DNA of 19,989 nucleotides from an uncultured Elusimicrobium sp. (GTDB taxonomy: Bacteria; Elusimicrobiota; Elusimicrobia; Elusimicrobiales; Elusimicrobiaceae): assembly GCA_946061795.1 (NCBI GenBank), contig CAMGSK010000003.1:1-19989 (forward strand). Direction: 5' to 3'. The position numbers and the translations under genes were made by a program. Shown here one piece after another: positions 1 to 7,089 of the stretch (position 1 is the first letter of the stretch; each line of letters starts with the position of its first letter). The notes under the pieces are model-generated. The model was not told where the DNA came from, searched no databases, and worked only from the letters and a program-made list of their open reading frames with translations.

Positions 1-29
1 AAAATTCTAATTAAATTATACAAAACTTA

Positions 30-57
30 CCGCTTTCCGTACGCGTGGAGAAAGCGG
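30..57. repeat. Inverted repeat CCGCTTTC / GAAAGCGG
   Basis: An 8-bp perfect stem (30-37 with 50-57) encloses a 12-base loop. A run of six T follows at 68-73, about eleven bases after the stem. It could be the terminator of a gene ending just left of the window, but the T-run is too distant for a confident call. Confidence 0.35.
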
Positions 58-206
58 AGGAAGAATCTTTTTTGATAAAATATATATAAGTCAAAGAAAT
101 TTAGCGGCAAAACGGACGTTTGGCGTAAAAGCCGCGGATGGATTTGCAGACGAAGCAGTCCTTTCCCGTTTCCACCCAACAGCTATTTTCCAGACTTTTT
201 GAAAAA

Positions 207-231
207 ATCCCCGGTGTCCGGGCGTTTTTTT
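207..231 (+). terminator. Terminator-like hairpin before the SulP gene
   Basis: CCCGG (210-214), loop TGT, and CCGGG (218-222) are followed by CG and seven T (225-231). A six-A run precedes the stem, so the reverse strand also has a U-tract. Because it lies upstream of the SulP start, it either ends an unseen short transcript or could attenuate transcription into the transporter gene. Confidence 0.5.
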
Positions 232-308
232 GCGCCGGAGCCGGGAAGATTGCGTTTTTGCGCCGAAAAAAGACGTGCAAAACGCGGGACCGATACGATA
301 AAACAACT

Positions 309-1988
309 ATGCTGAGACCGAAATTATTTACTCTTTTGAAAAACCGCCCGGAAGAATTCTCTTCCCGGCGCATACTGAAAGATTTAAGTGCGGGCCTTGT
401 GGTGGCCTGCATTGCTTTGCCTCTTTCCATCGCTTTGGCCATCGCCTCCGGAGTCACGCCGGAAAAAGGCCTGATTACCGCCGTGGTGGCGGGGTTTATC
501 ATCTCTTTGCTGGGCGGCAGCCGCGTGCAGATAGGCGGGCCGACCGGCGCTTTTGTGGTGATTGTGTACGGGATTATTGAGCAGTATGGGTTGAGCGGAT
601 TGCTGACAGCCACCATTATGGCCGGAATATTTTTGATTTTGATGGGCGTGTTTAAATTCGGCGGATTCATCAAATTTATCCCTTATCCCGTCACCACCGG
701 TTTTACCAGCGGCATTGCCGTGGTGCTTTTTTCCACGCAAATTAATGATTTCTTCGGTATGGGACTGCGGCAAATCCCGTCCGAGTTTTTTGCCAAATGG
801 AACGTGTATTTGCATCATCTCGGTTTGATTAACTGGCAGACGGTGGCGGTGGGGGTGTTGACGTTGGCCGTCATCCTGTTTTGGCCGAAGAAGTGGAAAG
901 CTTTTCCGGGGTCTTTGGCGGCGCTGGTGATGACCTCCGTGCTGGTCGGCGTGACGGGGATGAACGTGGCCACCATTTCCAGCACGTTCGGCGCGGTGGA
1001 CAGTACGCTGGTCATGCCGCATATGCCGGGAGCCGTCACTTGGGAGACGATTAAAAATTTGGCCGCGCCGGCCATGACGATAGCGCTGCTGGCCGGGATT
1101 GAAAGTTTGCTGTCGGCCGTCGTGGCGGACGGTATGATTGGAAAAAAGCACCGCTCCAATATGGAGCTGGTGGCCACGGGGGTAGCCAATGTGGCCAGCG
1201 GTTTGTTTGGCGGCTTGCCCGCCACGGGCGCGATTGCCCGTACGGCGGCCAATATCGGCAACGGCGGCCGCACGCCGGTGGCCGGAATGGCGCACGCGGT
1301 GTTTTTGTTGGTCATGATGGTGTGCTTGATGCGCTGGATAGGGCGCATTCCCATGACTTCGCTGGCGGCCATTTTATTTTTGGTGTCTTACCGTATGAGC
1401 GACTGGCGTTCTTTTAAAGCGCTGTTCAAAGCTCCTTTGAGCGATATTTTGATTCTGCTGACCACGTTTACACTGACGGTGGCGTTTGATTTGGTGGTGG
1501 CGATAGAATTCGGGCTGGTGCTGGCGGCGGTACTGTTCATGAAACGCATGGCCGACGTGTATCAGGTCACCAATACCGATGATGACGTGATGGACGAAGT
1601 GCATCAGCGTCCCGACGATATTGACACCAAAGTCATCGCCCGCCACGTGAGTGTTTATGAAATCAACGGGCCGTTTTTCTTTGGCGCGGCGACCAAATTT
1701 GTGGATACGTTGGAACATCACAAGGATTGCAAAGTGCTGGTGCTGCGCATGCGCAGCGTGCCGGCAATAGATGCGACGGGATATCACGCGTTGGAACGTA
1801 TTTATCATCAATGCAAGCTGGACGGCGTGCAGCTGATTTTGTCCCATGTGCAGAAACACGTGCGCAAGACGCTGGACCATTACGGCTTTGTCAAGCAGTT
1901 GGGAGAACAGCATGTGTGCCGCAATATTGACCACTCGCTGGCCGTGGCGGCGCAGATTGTGAAGACGGCCGGATTGGAAGAAAAATAG
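309..1988 (+). CDS. SulP family inorganic anion transporter with C-terminal STAS domain
   Basis: This 559-residue inner-membrane protein is of the SulP/SLC26 family, which moves sulfate, bicarbonate or related anions. Visible family marks are the N-terminal segment with GLVVACIALPLSIALAIASG, the GPTGAFVVIV motif, and GGLPATGAIARTAANIGNGG in the later core helices. The hydrophobic core is followed by a STAS domain from about residue 445, with the typical AIDATG loop at Asp488. I start at the ATG at 309 because family homology begins within a few residues of it and the length is then usual for the family. An upstream in-frame ATG (138) adds 57 unlike residues, and neither start has a strong Shine-Dalgarno. 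The substrate cannot be told from sequence; bicarbonate (BicA-like) and sulfate are both possible. The gene stands alone, convergent with the prepilin gene. Confidence 0.9.
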   Translation: MLRPKLFTLLKNRPEEFSSRRILKDLSAGLVVACIALPLSIALAIASGVTPEKGLITAVVAGFIISLLGGSRVQIGGPTGAFVVIVYGIIEQYGLSGLLTATIMAGIFLILMGVFKFGGFIKFIPYPVTTGFTSGIAVVLFSTQINDFFGMGLRQIPSEFFAKWNVYLHHLGLINWQTVAVGVLTLAVILFWPKKWKAFPGSLAALVMTSVLVGVTGMNVATISSTFGAVDSTLVMPHMPGAVTWETIKNLAAPAMTIALLAGIESLLSAVVADGMIGKKHRSNMELVATGVANVASGLFGGLPATGAIARTAANIGNGGRTPVAGMAHAVFLLVMMVCLMRWIGRIPMTSLAAILFLVSYRMSDWRSFKALFKAPLSDILILLTTFTLTVAFDLVVAIEFGLVLAAVLFMKRMADVYQVTNTDDDVMDEVHQRPDDIDTKVIARHVSVYEINGPFFFGAATKFVDTLEHHKDCKVLVLRMRSVPAIDATGYHALERIYHQCKLDGVQLILSHVQKHVRKTLDHYGFVKQLGEQHVCRNIDHSLAVAAQIVKTAGLEEK

Positions 1989-2010
1989 CGGAAGCAAAGA
2001 TGAAATTTAA

Positions 2011-2038
2011 CCGCGTCCGGTTTTCGGGCTGGACGCGG
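2011..2038. terminator. Hairpin between convergent SulP and prepilin genes
   Basis: CCGCGTCC (2011-2018) pairs with GGACGCGG (2031-2038) around a 12-base loop. There is no T-run on the plus side. On the minus side the stem is followed by TTAAATTT. It is a plausible but weak shared terminator for the two converging genes. Confidence 0.45.
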
Positions 2039-2134
2039 CAAAAGAAGGTTCTCCGATACAGTCAGCGTTGCTTAGCGGAACATTAAAACTGCGGTCTTTT
2101 AGATATTTACCACCGCAAAGGCAGGATTTATCCT

Positions 2135-2650
2135 TTAAATCACGCCGCATTTGTAGGAGTAAACAGAAGCTTCTTCTCCGGAGCCCAACGATTTGCAAAC
2201 AGCCGCACCTTTTTCGTTGCGTCCGCAGCAGTAAATGGCTCCGGTCTTGATAGGCTCTCCGTCCCAATCCGTGTCTTGATGAAAAACGGCGAGATAGTAC
2301 CCATAAAGAGAGTCATTTTGCACCCTTTCAAACCATACGACGTTGTTATTGATGCAAATTTCAAAATTTTTTGAATTAAATTTTTTGCAGTTTGACGAAT
2401 AAGCGGTGCTGTTTTTCAATGAACCCAAGCCTAATGTAAGGTTTTCCACTTCGTCAATTGTTTTTACCGAAGAGCCTGTTTCCAATTGGTATATTTTCTC
2501 CGCGTCTGCAAAGCTTTTTGCAAGAGTGATGGCTTCAGCCGCCCGTGCTTTTTCCACCGCTTTGGTGTACTGGGGCAGTGCGACGGCGGATAAAATGCCG
2601 ATGATTAAAACAACGACTAACAATTCTATGAGCGTAAATCCTTTTTTCAT
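2135..2650 (-). CDS. Type IV prepilin-like protein (T4P/T2SS pseudopilin)
   Basis: This 171-residue prepilin has the leader MKKG followed by FTLIELLVVVLIIGILSAVA. Prepilin peptidase would cut after Gly4, leaving an N-methylated Phe and the conserved Glu5 of the mature protein. The N-terminal hydrophobic helix runs on as an amphipathic segment rich in Ala and Lys. The globular C-terminal part has six cysteines (88, 99, 141, 142, 152, 168), enough for disulfides closing the C-terminal region. I chose this ATG over an in-frame one 12 codons upstream because the leader is canonical and GAGG lies five bases before it. No pilus assembly genes are adjacent, so it is an orphan pilin. Whether it is a major pilin, minor pilin or pseudopilin cannot be told here. 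Confidence 0.9.
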   Translation of the reverse strand: MKKGFTLIELLVVVLIIGILSAVALPQYTKAVEKARAAEAITLAKSFADAEKIYQLETGSSVKTIDEVENLTLGLGSLKNSTAYSSNCKKFNSKNFEICINNNVVWFERVQNDSLYGYYLAVFHQDTDWDGEPIKTGAIYCCGRNEKGAAVCKSLGSGEEASVYSYKCGVI

Positions 2651-2993
2651 AATCACCTCAAACGCATTGGAACAAAGCCAAGCCAACTTGGCGAGCGATC
2701 AGTAAAAAGCGACGGGTATGCGGGGAAAGTGTTGTGCCCATTACAGACTTTTGTCTGTTTGGTCTAACATATATTTCCTGTACGATTTCAGCACTTTCCG
2801 GGTGTTAATTGGAACTCTTTGCGTCGTTTGTTTTCTTCATTATAGAAAACTATTTAGACAAATGAGAGGTTCTTTTGTTTTTGGCGTAAGGAGACGCTGT
2901 GTGCCCGGAGGGAGGCTGACTGGTATTTTGCTGACAGCGCAACTGCCGCGAGCGTCCGCAATTTCAGCATTTTTCAATTTGGGTTTTACGACG
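2651..2993. other. About 340 bp without a gene: structured region upstream of the prepilin
   Basis: No credible coding sequence is present. On the minus strand, upstream of the prepilin, I see a perfect TATAAT (2839-2844 on plus as ATTATA), which would give a leader of roughly 180 bases. That leader would hold a 6-bp hairpin (GCCAAG/CTTGGC, 2677-2692), another (ACAGAC/GTCTGT with a tetraloop, 2743-2758), and an enclosing long-range pair GGAAAGTG (2724-2731) with CACTTTCC (2792-2799). No known riboswitch core is recognisable, and no good -35 element goes with the -10. Confidence 0.4.
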
Positions 2994-3035
2994 AAAAAAA
3001 GACTTTTAGCGGGTCTGTATCGCTAAAAGTCTTTT
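2994..3035 (-). terminator. Terminator of the tRNA-Val unit
   Basis: AAAAGACTTTTAGCG (2997-3011) pairs perfectly with CGCTAAAAGTCTTTT (3021-3035), a 15-bp stem with a 9-base loop. Read on the minus strand it is followed by a run of T (2994-3000). It lies 11 bases past the 3' end of the tRNA and also shields the prepilin from read-through. Confidence 0.9.
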
Positions 3036-3046
3036 CAGATAAAACA

Positions 3047-3118
3047 TGCCCAGTATAGGATTTGAACCTATGACCTTTCCCATGTCAAGGGAACGCGCTA
3101 CCCCTGCGCCAACTGGGC
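3047..3118 (-). tRNA. tRNA-Val (anticodon GAC)
   Basis: The reverse strand folds as a full cloverleaf of 72 bases. The acceptor stem is GCCCAGT with ACTGGGC, the D-arm is GCGC/GCGC, the anticodon arm is TTCCC-TTGACAT-GGGAA with anticodon GAC, and the T-arm is ATAGG-TTCAAAT-CCTAT. The discriminator is A. CCA is not encoded (the next bases are TGT), so it must be added by CCA-adding enzyme. It has its own promoter and terminator. Confidence 0.95.
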
Positions 3119-3141
3119 TTAAATCGGTTATCTTCGTATAT

Positions 3142-3169
3142 AGTATAGCAAATATGTCCGCGCCTTGAA
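3142..3169 (-). promoter_or_regulatory. Promoter of tRNA-Val
   Basis: On the minus strand TTCAAG (3164-3169) and TATACT (3142-3147) are 16 bases apart, a weak -35 with a good -10. Transcription would begin near 3135, about 17 bases before the tRNA. The elements lie in the gap after the PQ-loop gene stop. Confidence 0.6.
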
Positions 3170-3173
3170 AAGC

Positions 3174-3467
3174 CTAGGCGCGCTGGGTTTGCTGCCGGGC
3201 GGCGGCGCGGGCCAGGTCCAGCTTGCGGTTGCGCAGCATAAGCATTAGGTCAATAAACACCATAACGAAGTTTGCCACATACAGCCAAATCACCGCGTCA
3301 AAATTGTAAAACACTTTATGGATGACGCCGCACAGATAGGCCAGTTCTATGGTAATCATAAAGGCGAAACTTTTGCCCGCGGCGGTTTTGGTTTTGACGG
3401 ATTTGTAAATATTGCACGGCCAGGCCAGTCCAAATCCCAGCATCATAAGCGCTTCAAAAATGCTCAT
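3174..3467 (-). CDS. Small three-helix membrane protein, PQ-loop/SemiSWEET-like
   Basis: This 97-residue protein has three predicted membrane helices (about residues 5-20, 34-52 and 57-78). Helix 1 ends in WPCNIYKSVKTKTAAGKS, which resembles the proline kink and following basic loop of PQ-loop half-transporters such as the bacterial SemiSWEETs (usually about 90 residues, working as dimers). The third helix ends in LRNRKLD, followed by an Arg/Ala-rich cytoplasmic tail. The start has a good site, GAAGGG seven bases before ATG. The strict PQ pair is absent (Pro17 is followed by Cys), so a sugar-transport role is only a guess; a conserved membrane protein of unknown function is the safer reading. 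It lies downstream of dnaE on the same strand, separated by a terminator hairpin. Confidence 0.7.
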   Translation of the reverse strand: MSIFEALMMLGFGLAWPCNIYKSVKTKTAAGKSFAFMITIELAYLCGVIHKVFYNFDAVIWLYVANFVMVFIDLMLMLRNRKLDLARAAARQQTQRA

Positions 3468-3492
3468 AGGTTTCCCTTCTTTGTTTTAGGAT

Positions 3493-3522
3493 AAAAACCC
3501 CGCTCCGTGTATCGGGCGGGGG
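3493..3522 (-). terminator. Terminator after dnaE, ahead of the PQ-loop gene
   Basis: CCCCGC (3498-3503) pairs with GCGGGG (3516-3521), extended by CCG/CGG past a one-base bulge. On the minus strand five T follow (3493-3497). It closes dnaE, but also lies inside the likely leader of the PQ-loop gene (see the promoter at 3535-3564). Confidence 0.8.
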
Positions 3523-3534
3523 CTGTCTAATCAT

Positions 3535-3564
3535 ATTATATCTTTTTGCCGTTGTTTTATTCAA
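3535..3564 (-). promoter_or_regulatory. Promoter overlapping the dnaE stop, reading toward the PQ-loop gene
   Basis: On the minus strand TTGAAT (3559-3564) and a perfect TATAAT (3535-3540) are 18 bases apart. A start near 3528 would send RNA polymerase directly through the 3493-3522 terminator before it reaches the PQ-loop ATG at 3467. Confidence 0.55.
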
Positions 3565-6500
3565 AGTGCCACGCATCGTTGCCCAGCGTGTTTTCCACGT
3601 GTTCCAGCAGCGCGCGGTGCACCATGATGGATTTGTTGGTGCGGATAAGGTGTATCTTCTTCGGATCGGCCTTGGAAGGAACCTCCAGATATACCTTGGT
3701 CACGCCTTTTGCCGCGTCTAAATGCATTTTGAGTTTTTGCAAATTTTGCGCGGAGTAATTTGCATGGAGACGTATGGTCAGCTTTTTCGCGACGTTGGCG
3801 ATTAAATCCGTCACGTTGCCCACGTCCTGAAGGTTGATTTCCACGCGCGCGCTTTCGTCGTCCACCCGCACGTCGCCCGAAAAGAATAAAATGGCGTTGG
3901 GAGCCACCTTGCCCGCCATCGTGCTCCACGCGCGGGAGAATGCGTTGACCATAATGGAGCCGGTGCAGTCTTCTATGACAAACTGGGCCCATTCTTCTTT
4001 GCGTTTGTTTTGCCGTTTTTTCAGGCGCGTGACGATGCCGATGACGTTTAGTCTTCCCGAGGCTTTTCCGTCCAAAATATCGCGTATGGATACGCAGTTG
4101 AGGCGGGAGAGATAGTCTTGGTATTTTGCGATGGGGTGTCCGCTGAAATAGAGTCCCATTACTTCTTTTTCATATCCCAGCAGTTCGCTTTGCGTCAGCG
4201 GGGCAACGGGTTTGACTTCCGTTTTTTTAAGGCTCATGACGGAGGAAAAATCGTCTCCGAACAAGCTGGCCGTGCAGGATTCTTTCTCTTTGGCGATCAG
4301 GTGCGCCGTGTCCACCGCTTCGTCAATTTGGCTGAGCAGGACGGCGCGCGCTTCTTGGGGGTCGCGGTCCGGCATTAAGCAGTCCAATGCACCGGCTTTG
4401 GTCAGGCTTTCAATGGTTTTTTTGTTGGCTTGGAACAAATCAATGCGCGCGCACAAATCTTCCAGCGATTCAAACGGCTTTTTCGCCGCTTCCTGCGCAA
4501 TAGAAATACATCCTTCCGTGCCGGCGTTTTTGACCGCTTCCAGCGCATAGCGGATGTATTCTTTGCCGTCTTTGGTTTCCACGGAAAATTCCGGCTGGGA
4601 TTTGTTGATGTCCGGCGGCAAAATTTCAAAACCCATTTTTTTGGCTTCTTCCAGATAGGTGGCGATTTTGTTTTCTTTGTCGTCGGCTCCGATGGCGTTG
4701 TGGCCGATTTCGTTGGTCAGTGCGGCGCACATAAATTCAATGGGGTAGTTCGCCTTCAGATAAGCTGTCTGATACGACACCAACGCATAGGCGTACGAGT
4801 GGGATTTGTTAAAGCCGTATCCGGCGAAGGCTTTCATCTGTTCGTAAATGTGCGAAGCGGTTTTTTCGGAAATTTTATGCGCGGCGGCCCCTTCCACGAA
4901 TTTTTTGCCGAATTTTTCCATGACGTCCAATTTCTTTTTGCCCATGGCTTTGCGCAGCGTGTCGGCTTCGCCGGGCGTAAAGCCGCCCAGCGTTTTGGAA
5001 ATTTGCATGATTTGTTCCTGATATACCATGCAGCCGTAGGTGTCTTTAAGCACCTCTTCCAAAAGCGGGGTTTCGTAGGTGATTTTTTCCTGTCCGTTTT
5101 TGCGCCGCACAAACATGTCCATCATGCCCGATTCCATGGGGCCCGGTCGGTACAAAGCCACCAGAGCGGACACGTCTCCGAATTGCGTGGGCTGGAGCTT
5201 TTTAATCAAATCGCGCATTCCGCCGCTTTCCAGCTGGAAAATGCCCAGCGTTTGGCAGGCGCAGAGCAAATCATAGGTCTTTTTGTCGTCTAACGGAATA
5301 TTGTTGATGTCAAAATCCGGGTTGTGGCGGGCGCGGATGAGCTTTTCGGCGTTGTCAATAACCGTCAGCGTGCGCAGACCCAAAAAGTCCATTTTGAGAA
5401 GACCCAGATTGGAGCAGGGCTCCCCTTCAAACTGGGTGGTGATGGCGTCGCGCGCGCCGCGCGCCAGCGGCACATAGTGGGAGACGGATTCTTTGGTAAT
5501 CAGCACGCCGGCGGCGTGAATGCCGGTGTGGCGTTTGAGGCCTTCAATTTTGCGGGCCATGTCAAAGAGACGCTTGGACGTGGGGTTGTTGTTAACTTCC
5601 GTTTGCAATTCTTTGATGTCGTTAAGTGCGCCGTCCAGCGTGATTTTGGGGTCGTTGGGAATCATCTTGGCCACGCGGTTGGTTTCCGTCACGCTGATGC
5701 CCATGACGCGGGCCACGTCGCGCACGGCCAGTTTGGCTTTCATCGTGCCGAAGGTGATGATTTGGGACACTTTGTCTTTGCCGTATTTTTGACGCACGTA
5801 ATCAATGACGCGCTCGCGCCCGGTGTCGGACATGTCAATGTCCAGATCGGGCATGCTGACGCGGTCCGGGTTTAAAAAACGCTCAAAGAGCAGTTTGCTT
5901 TTAATGGGGTCCACGCGCGTGATGTCCAAGCTGTAGGCCACAATGCTGCCCGCGCCGCTGCCGCGGCCCGGCCCTATGGGGATGCCGTTTCTGCGCGCCC
6001 AGTTGATAAAATCCTGCACGATGAGGAAGTAGCAGTCAAACCCCATGGTGATGATGACGTTAAATTCGTATTCCAGCTGTTTGAGGTATTCCGGCGGCAC
6101 GTTTCCGTGCATTTTGCGGTTGAGTCCTTCGCGGCACAAAGCTTTAAAATATTCGGCGGAGTTGGGGTACTGGGGCGGAATGTCAAAATTGGGCAAAATA
6201 AAGCCGTGTTTGGGAAATTCCAGATTGCATTTTTCCGCCACTTCCAACGTATTGGTCAAGGATTCCGGCGTGTGTGCAAACAAAGTGTACATTTCTTCGG
6301 GCGATTTAAAATACAGCTCATGTGTCGTCATCTTCAAGCGTTTGGGGTCGCTTAACGTTTTGCCGGTGGAAATGCAAAGGTTGACGTCGTGGGCTTCCCA
6401 GTCTTCCTGTTTTTCGTAGTGGCAGTCGTTGGTGGCCACGGTTTTAAGGCCCAGCTTTTTGGCCACTTCTTTCAAAACGGGCAGCGCCTGCTGTTCTTCG

Positions 6501-7051
6501 CGGATGTTGTGGTCCATCAATTCCACGTAATAATTGCCTTCGCCCATGATATCTGCGTATTGGCGGGCCAGCGCGCAGGTTTTTTCGAAAGGTTCGGTCA
6601 GCGTGCTTTGCGCCAAAAAGCCTTTTAAACAGCCCGACAGGGCAATCAGTCCGTCCGAATATTTGGCCAGCAACTCTTTGTCTATACGGGGATGATAATA
6701 AAACCCGTCCACCCACGCGGCGGAATTGAGCTGCATAAGGTTAAGATATCCCTGGTGGTTTTTGGCCAGCAGCGTCAGGTGGCCGGTGCGGGATTTGTCT
6801 TTGTCCTTGTGATTTCCTTCGGTGATATATACTTCGCACCCGACGATGGGCTTCAGTCCCGCTGCCCGGGCCGAATCATAAAAATCCAGCGCGCCGTACA
6901 TATTCCCGTGGTCGGTAATGGCCAGAGATTTTATGCCGCTTTCCGCCAGCCCGCGCAAAAAGCGGGAAGGTTTGTGATGTTCGGAAATGCGCAGCATCCC
7001 GTCCAAGAGGGAATATTCGGAATGGTTATGCAAATGGACAAATTCTTTCAT
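3557..7051 (-). CDS. dnaE: DNA polymerase III alpha subunit
   Basis: This 1164-residue replicative polymerase is the same size as typical DnaE1. An N-terminal PHP domain (HLHNHSEYS at 6-14, ITDHG at 45-49, GCEVYI at 71-76, TNDCHY at 207-212) keeps the metal ligands that are lost in E. coli. The polymerase core carries PDLDID with catalytic Asp402 and Asp404, and Asp555 in KMDFLGLR. Then come the helix-hairpin-helix region and a C-terminal OB fold (LNVIGIVTRL near 1001-1010). A clamp-motif-like TASLF lies at 927-931. The Shine-Dalgarno is weak (GGGA nine bases upstream). A TATAAT box on the minus strand lies at 7097-7102, inside the start of the divergent Nudix gene, without a good -35. The gene ends at a strong terminator. 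Confidence 0.97.
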   Translation of the reverse strand: MKEFVHLHNHSEYSLLDGMLRISEHHKPSRFLRGLAESGIKSLAITDHGNMYGALDFYDSARAAGLKPIVGCEVYITEGNHKDKDKSRTGHLTLLAKNHQGYLNLMQLNSAAWVDGFYYHPRIDKELLAKYSDGLIALSGCLKGFLAQSTLTEPFEKTCALARQYADIMGEGNYYVELMDHNIREEQQALPVLKEVAKKLGLKTVATNDCHYEKQEDWEAHDVNLCISTGKTLSDPKRLKMTTHELYFKSPEEMYTLFAHTPESLTNTLEVAEKCNLEFPKHGFILPNFDIPPQYPNSAEYFKALCREGLNRKMHGNVPPEYLKQLEYEFNVIITMGFDCYFLIVQDFINWARRNGIPIGPGRGSGAGSIVAYSLDITRVDPIKSKLLFERFLNPDRVSMPDLDIDMSDTGRERVIDYVRQKYGKDKVSQIITFGTMKAKLAVRDVARVMGISVTETNRVAKMIPNDPKITLDGALNDIKELQTEVNNNPTSKRLFDMARKIEGLKRHTGIHAAGVLITKESVSHYVPLARGARDAITTQFEGEPCSNLGLLKMDFLGLRTLTVIDNAEKLIRARHNPDFDINNIPLDDKKTYDLLCACQTLGIFQLESGGMRDLIKKLQPTQFGDVSALVALYRPGPMESGMMDMFVRRKNGQEKITYETPLLEEVLKDTYGCMVYQEQIMQISKTLGGFTPGEADTLRKAMGKKKLDVMEKFGKKFVEGAAAHKISEKTASHIYEQMKAFAGYGFNKSHSYAYALVSYQTAYLKANYPIEFMCAALTNEIGHNAIGADDKENKIATYLEEAKKMGFEILPPDINKSQPEFSVETKDGKEYIRYALEAVKNAGTEGCISIAQEAAKKPFESLEDLCARIDLFQANKKTIESLTKAGALDCLMPDRDPQEARAVLLSQIDEAVDTAHLIAKEKESCTASLFGDDFSSVMSLKKTEVKPVAPLTQSELLGYEKEVMGLYFSGHPIAKYQDYLSRLNCVSIRDILDGKASGRLNVIGIVTRLKKRQNKRKEEWAQFVIEDCTGSIMVNAFSRAWSTMAGKVAPNAILFFSGDVRVDDESARVEINLQDVGNVTDLIANVAKKLTIRLHANYSAQNLQKLKMHLDAAKGVTKVYLEVPSKADPKKIHLIRTNKSIMVHRALLEHVENTLGNDAWHFE

Positions 7052-7089
7052 AAACGGCGGTCCCGGGCCAAATTTTATAAGATAAGGAT

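Larger units (their letters stand above)
1..308. other. Non-coding leader upstream of the SulP gene
   Basis: I see no convincing gene here. The stretch holds an 8-bp inverted repeat (30-37 with 50-57), an AT-rich run at 68-100 containing TATATATA, a terminator-like hairpin at 207-231, and two near-identical copies of GCGTTTTTGCGCCG (222-237, with two extra T, and 252-265). Open frames cross it on both strands, but none has a family signature or a good ribosome site. An in-frame ATG at 138 would extend the transporter by 57 residues of low-complexity, basic sequence that runs straight through the hairpin, so I treat the stretch as untranslated. Confidence 0.5.

Noticed and set aside
91..673. 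Minus-strand frames over the first 300 bases, one ending in GKDCFVCKSIRGFYAKRPFCR-like Cys-rich sequence (about 101-175)
   Set aside because: The Cys spacing is suggestive, but the frame runs antisense through the SulP start and the terminator hairpin, with no ribosome site or known family.
384..1295. 303-codon minus-strand frame inside the SulP gene
   Set aside because: His/Arg/Gln-rich shadow of the transporter frame without any recognisable motif or ribosome site.
2810..2830. GACGCAAAG on the minus strand upstream of the prepilin, like part of the GEMM-I (c-di-GMP) riboswitch core
   Set aside because: The other conserved GEMM-I segments and the paired stems around it are missing; nine bases alone are expected by chance.
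2840..2997. Open minus-strand stretch of about 50 codons (…AEIADARGSCAVSKIPVSLPP…) ending at 2840
   Set aside because: It reads smoothly but has no ATG or GTG start with a ribosome site, and begins inside the tRNA terminator. It could be a decayed gene fragment, but that is not supportable here.
2718..3026. 102-codon plus-strand frame in the gap between the prepilin and tRNA-Val
   Set aside because: Composition is unlike neighbouring proteins, no ribosome site is seen, and it runs into the tRNA terminator hairpin.
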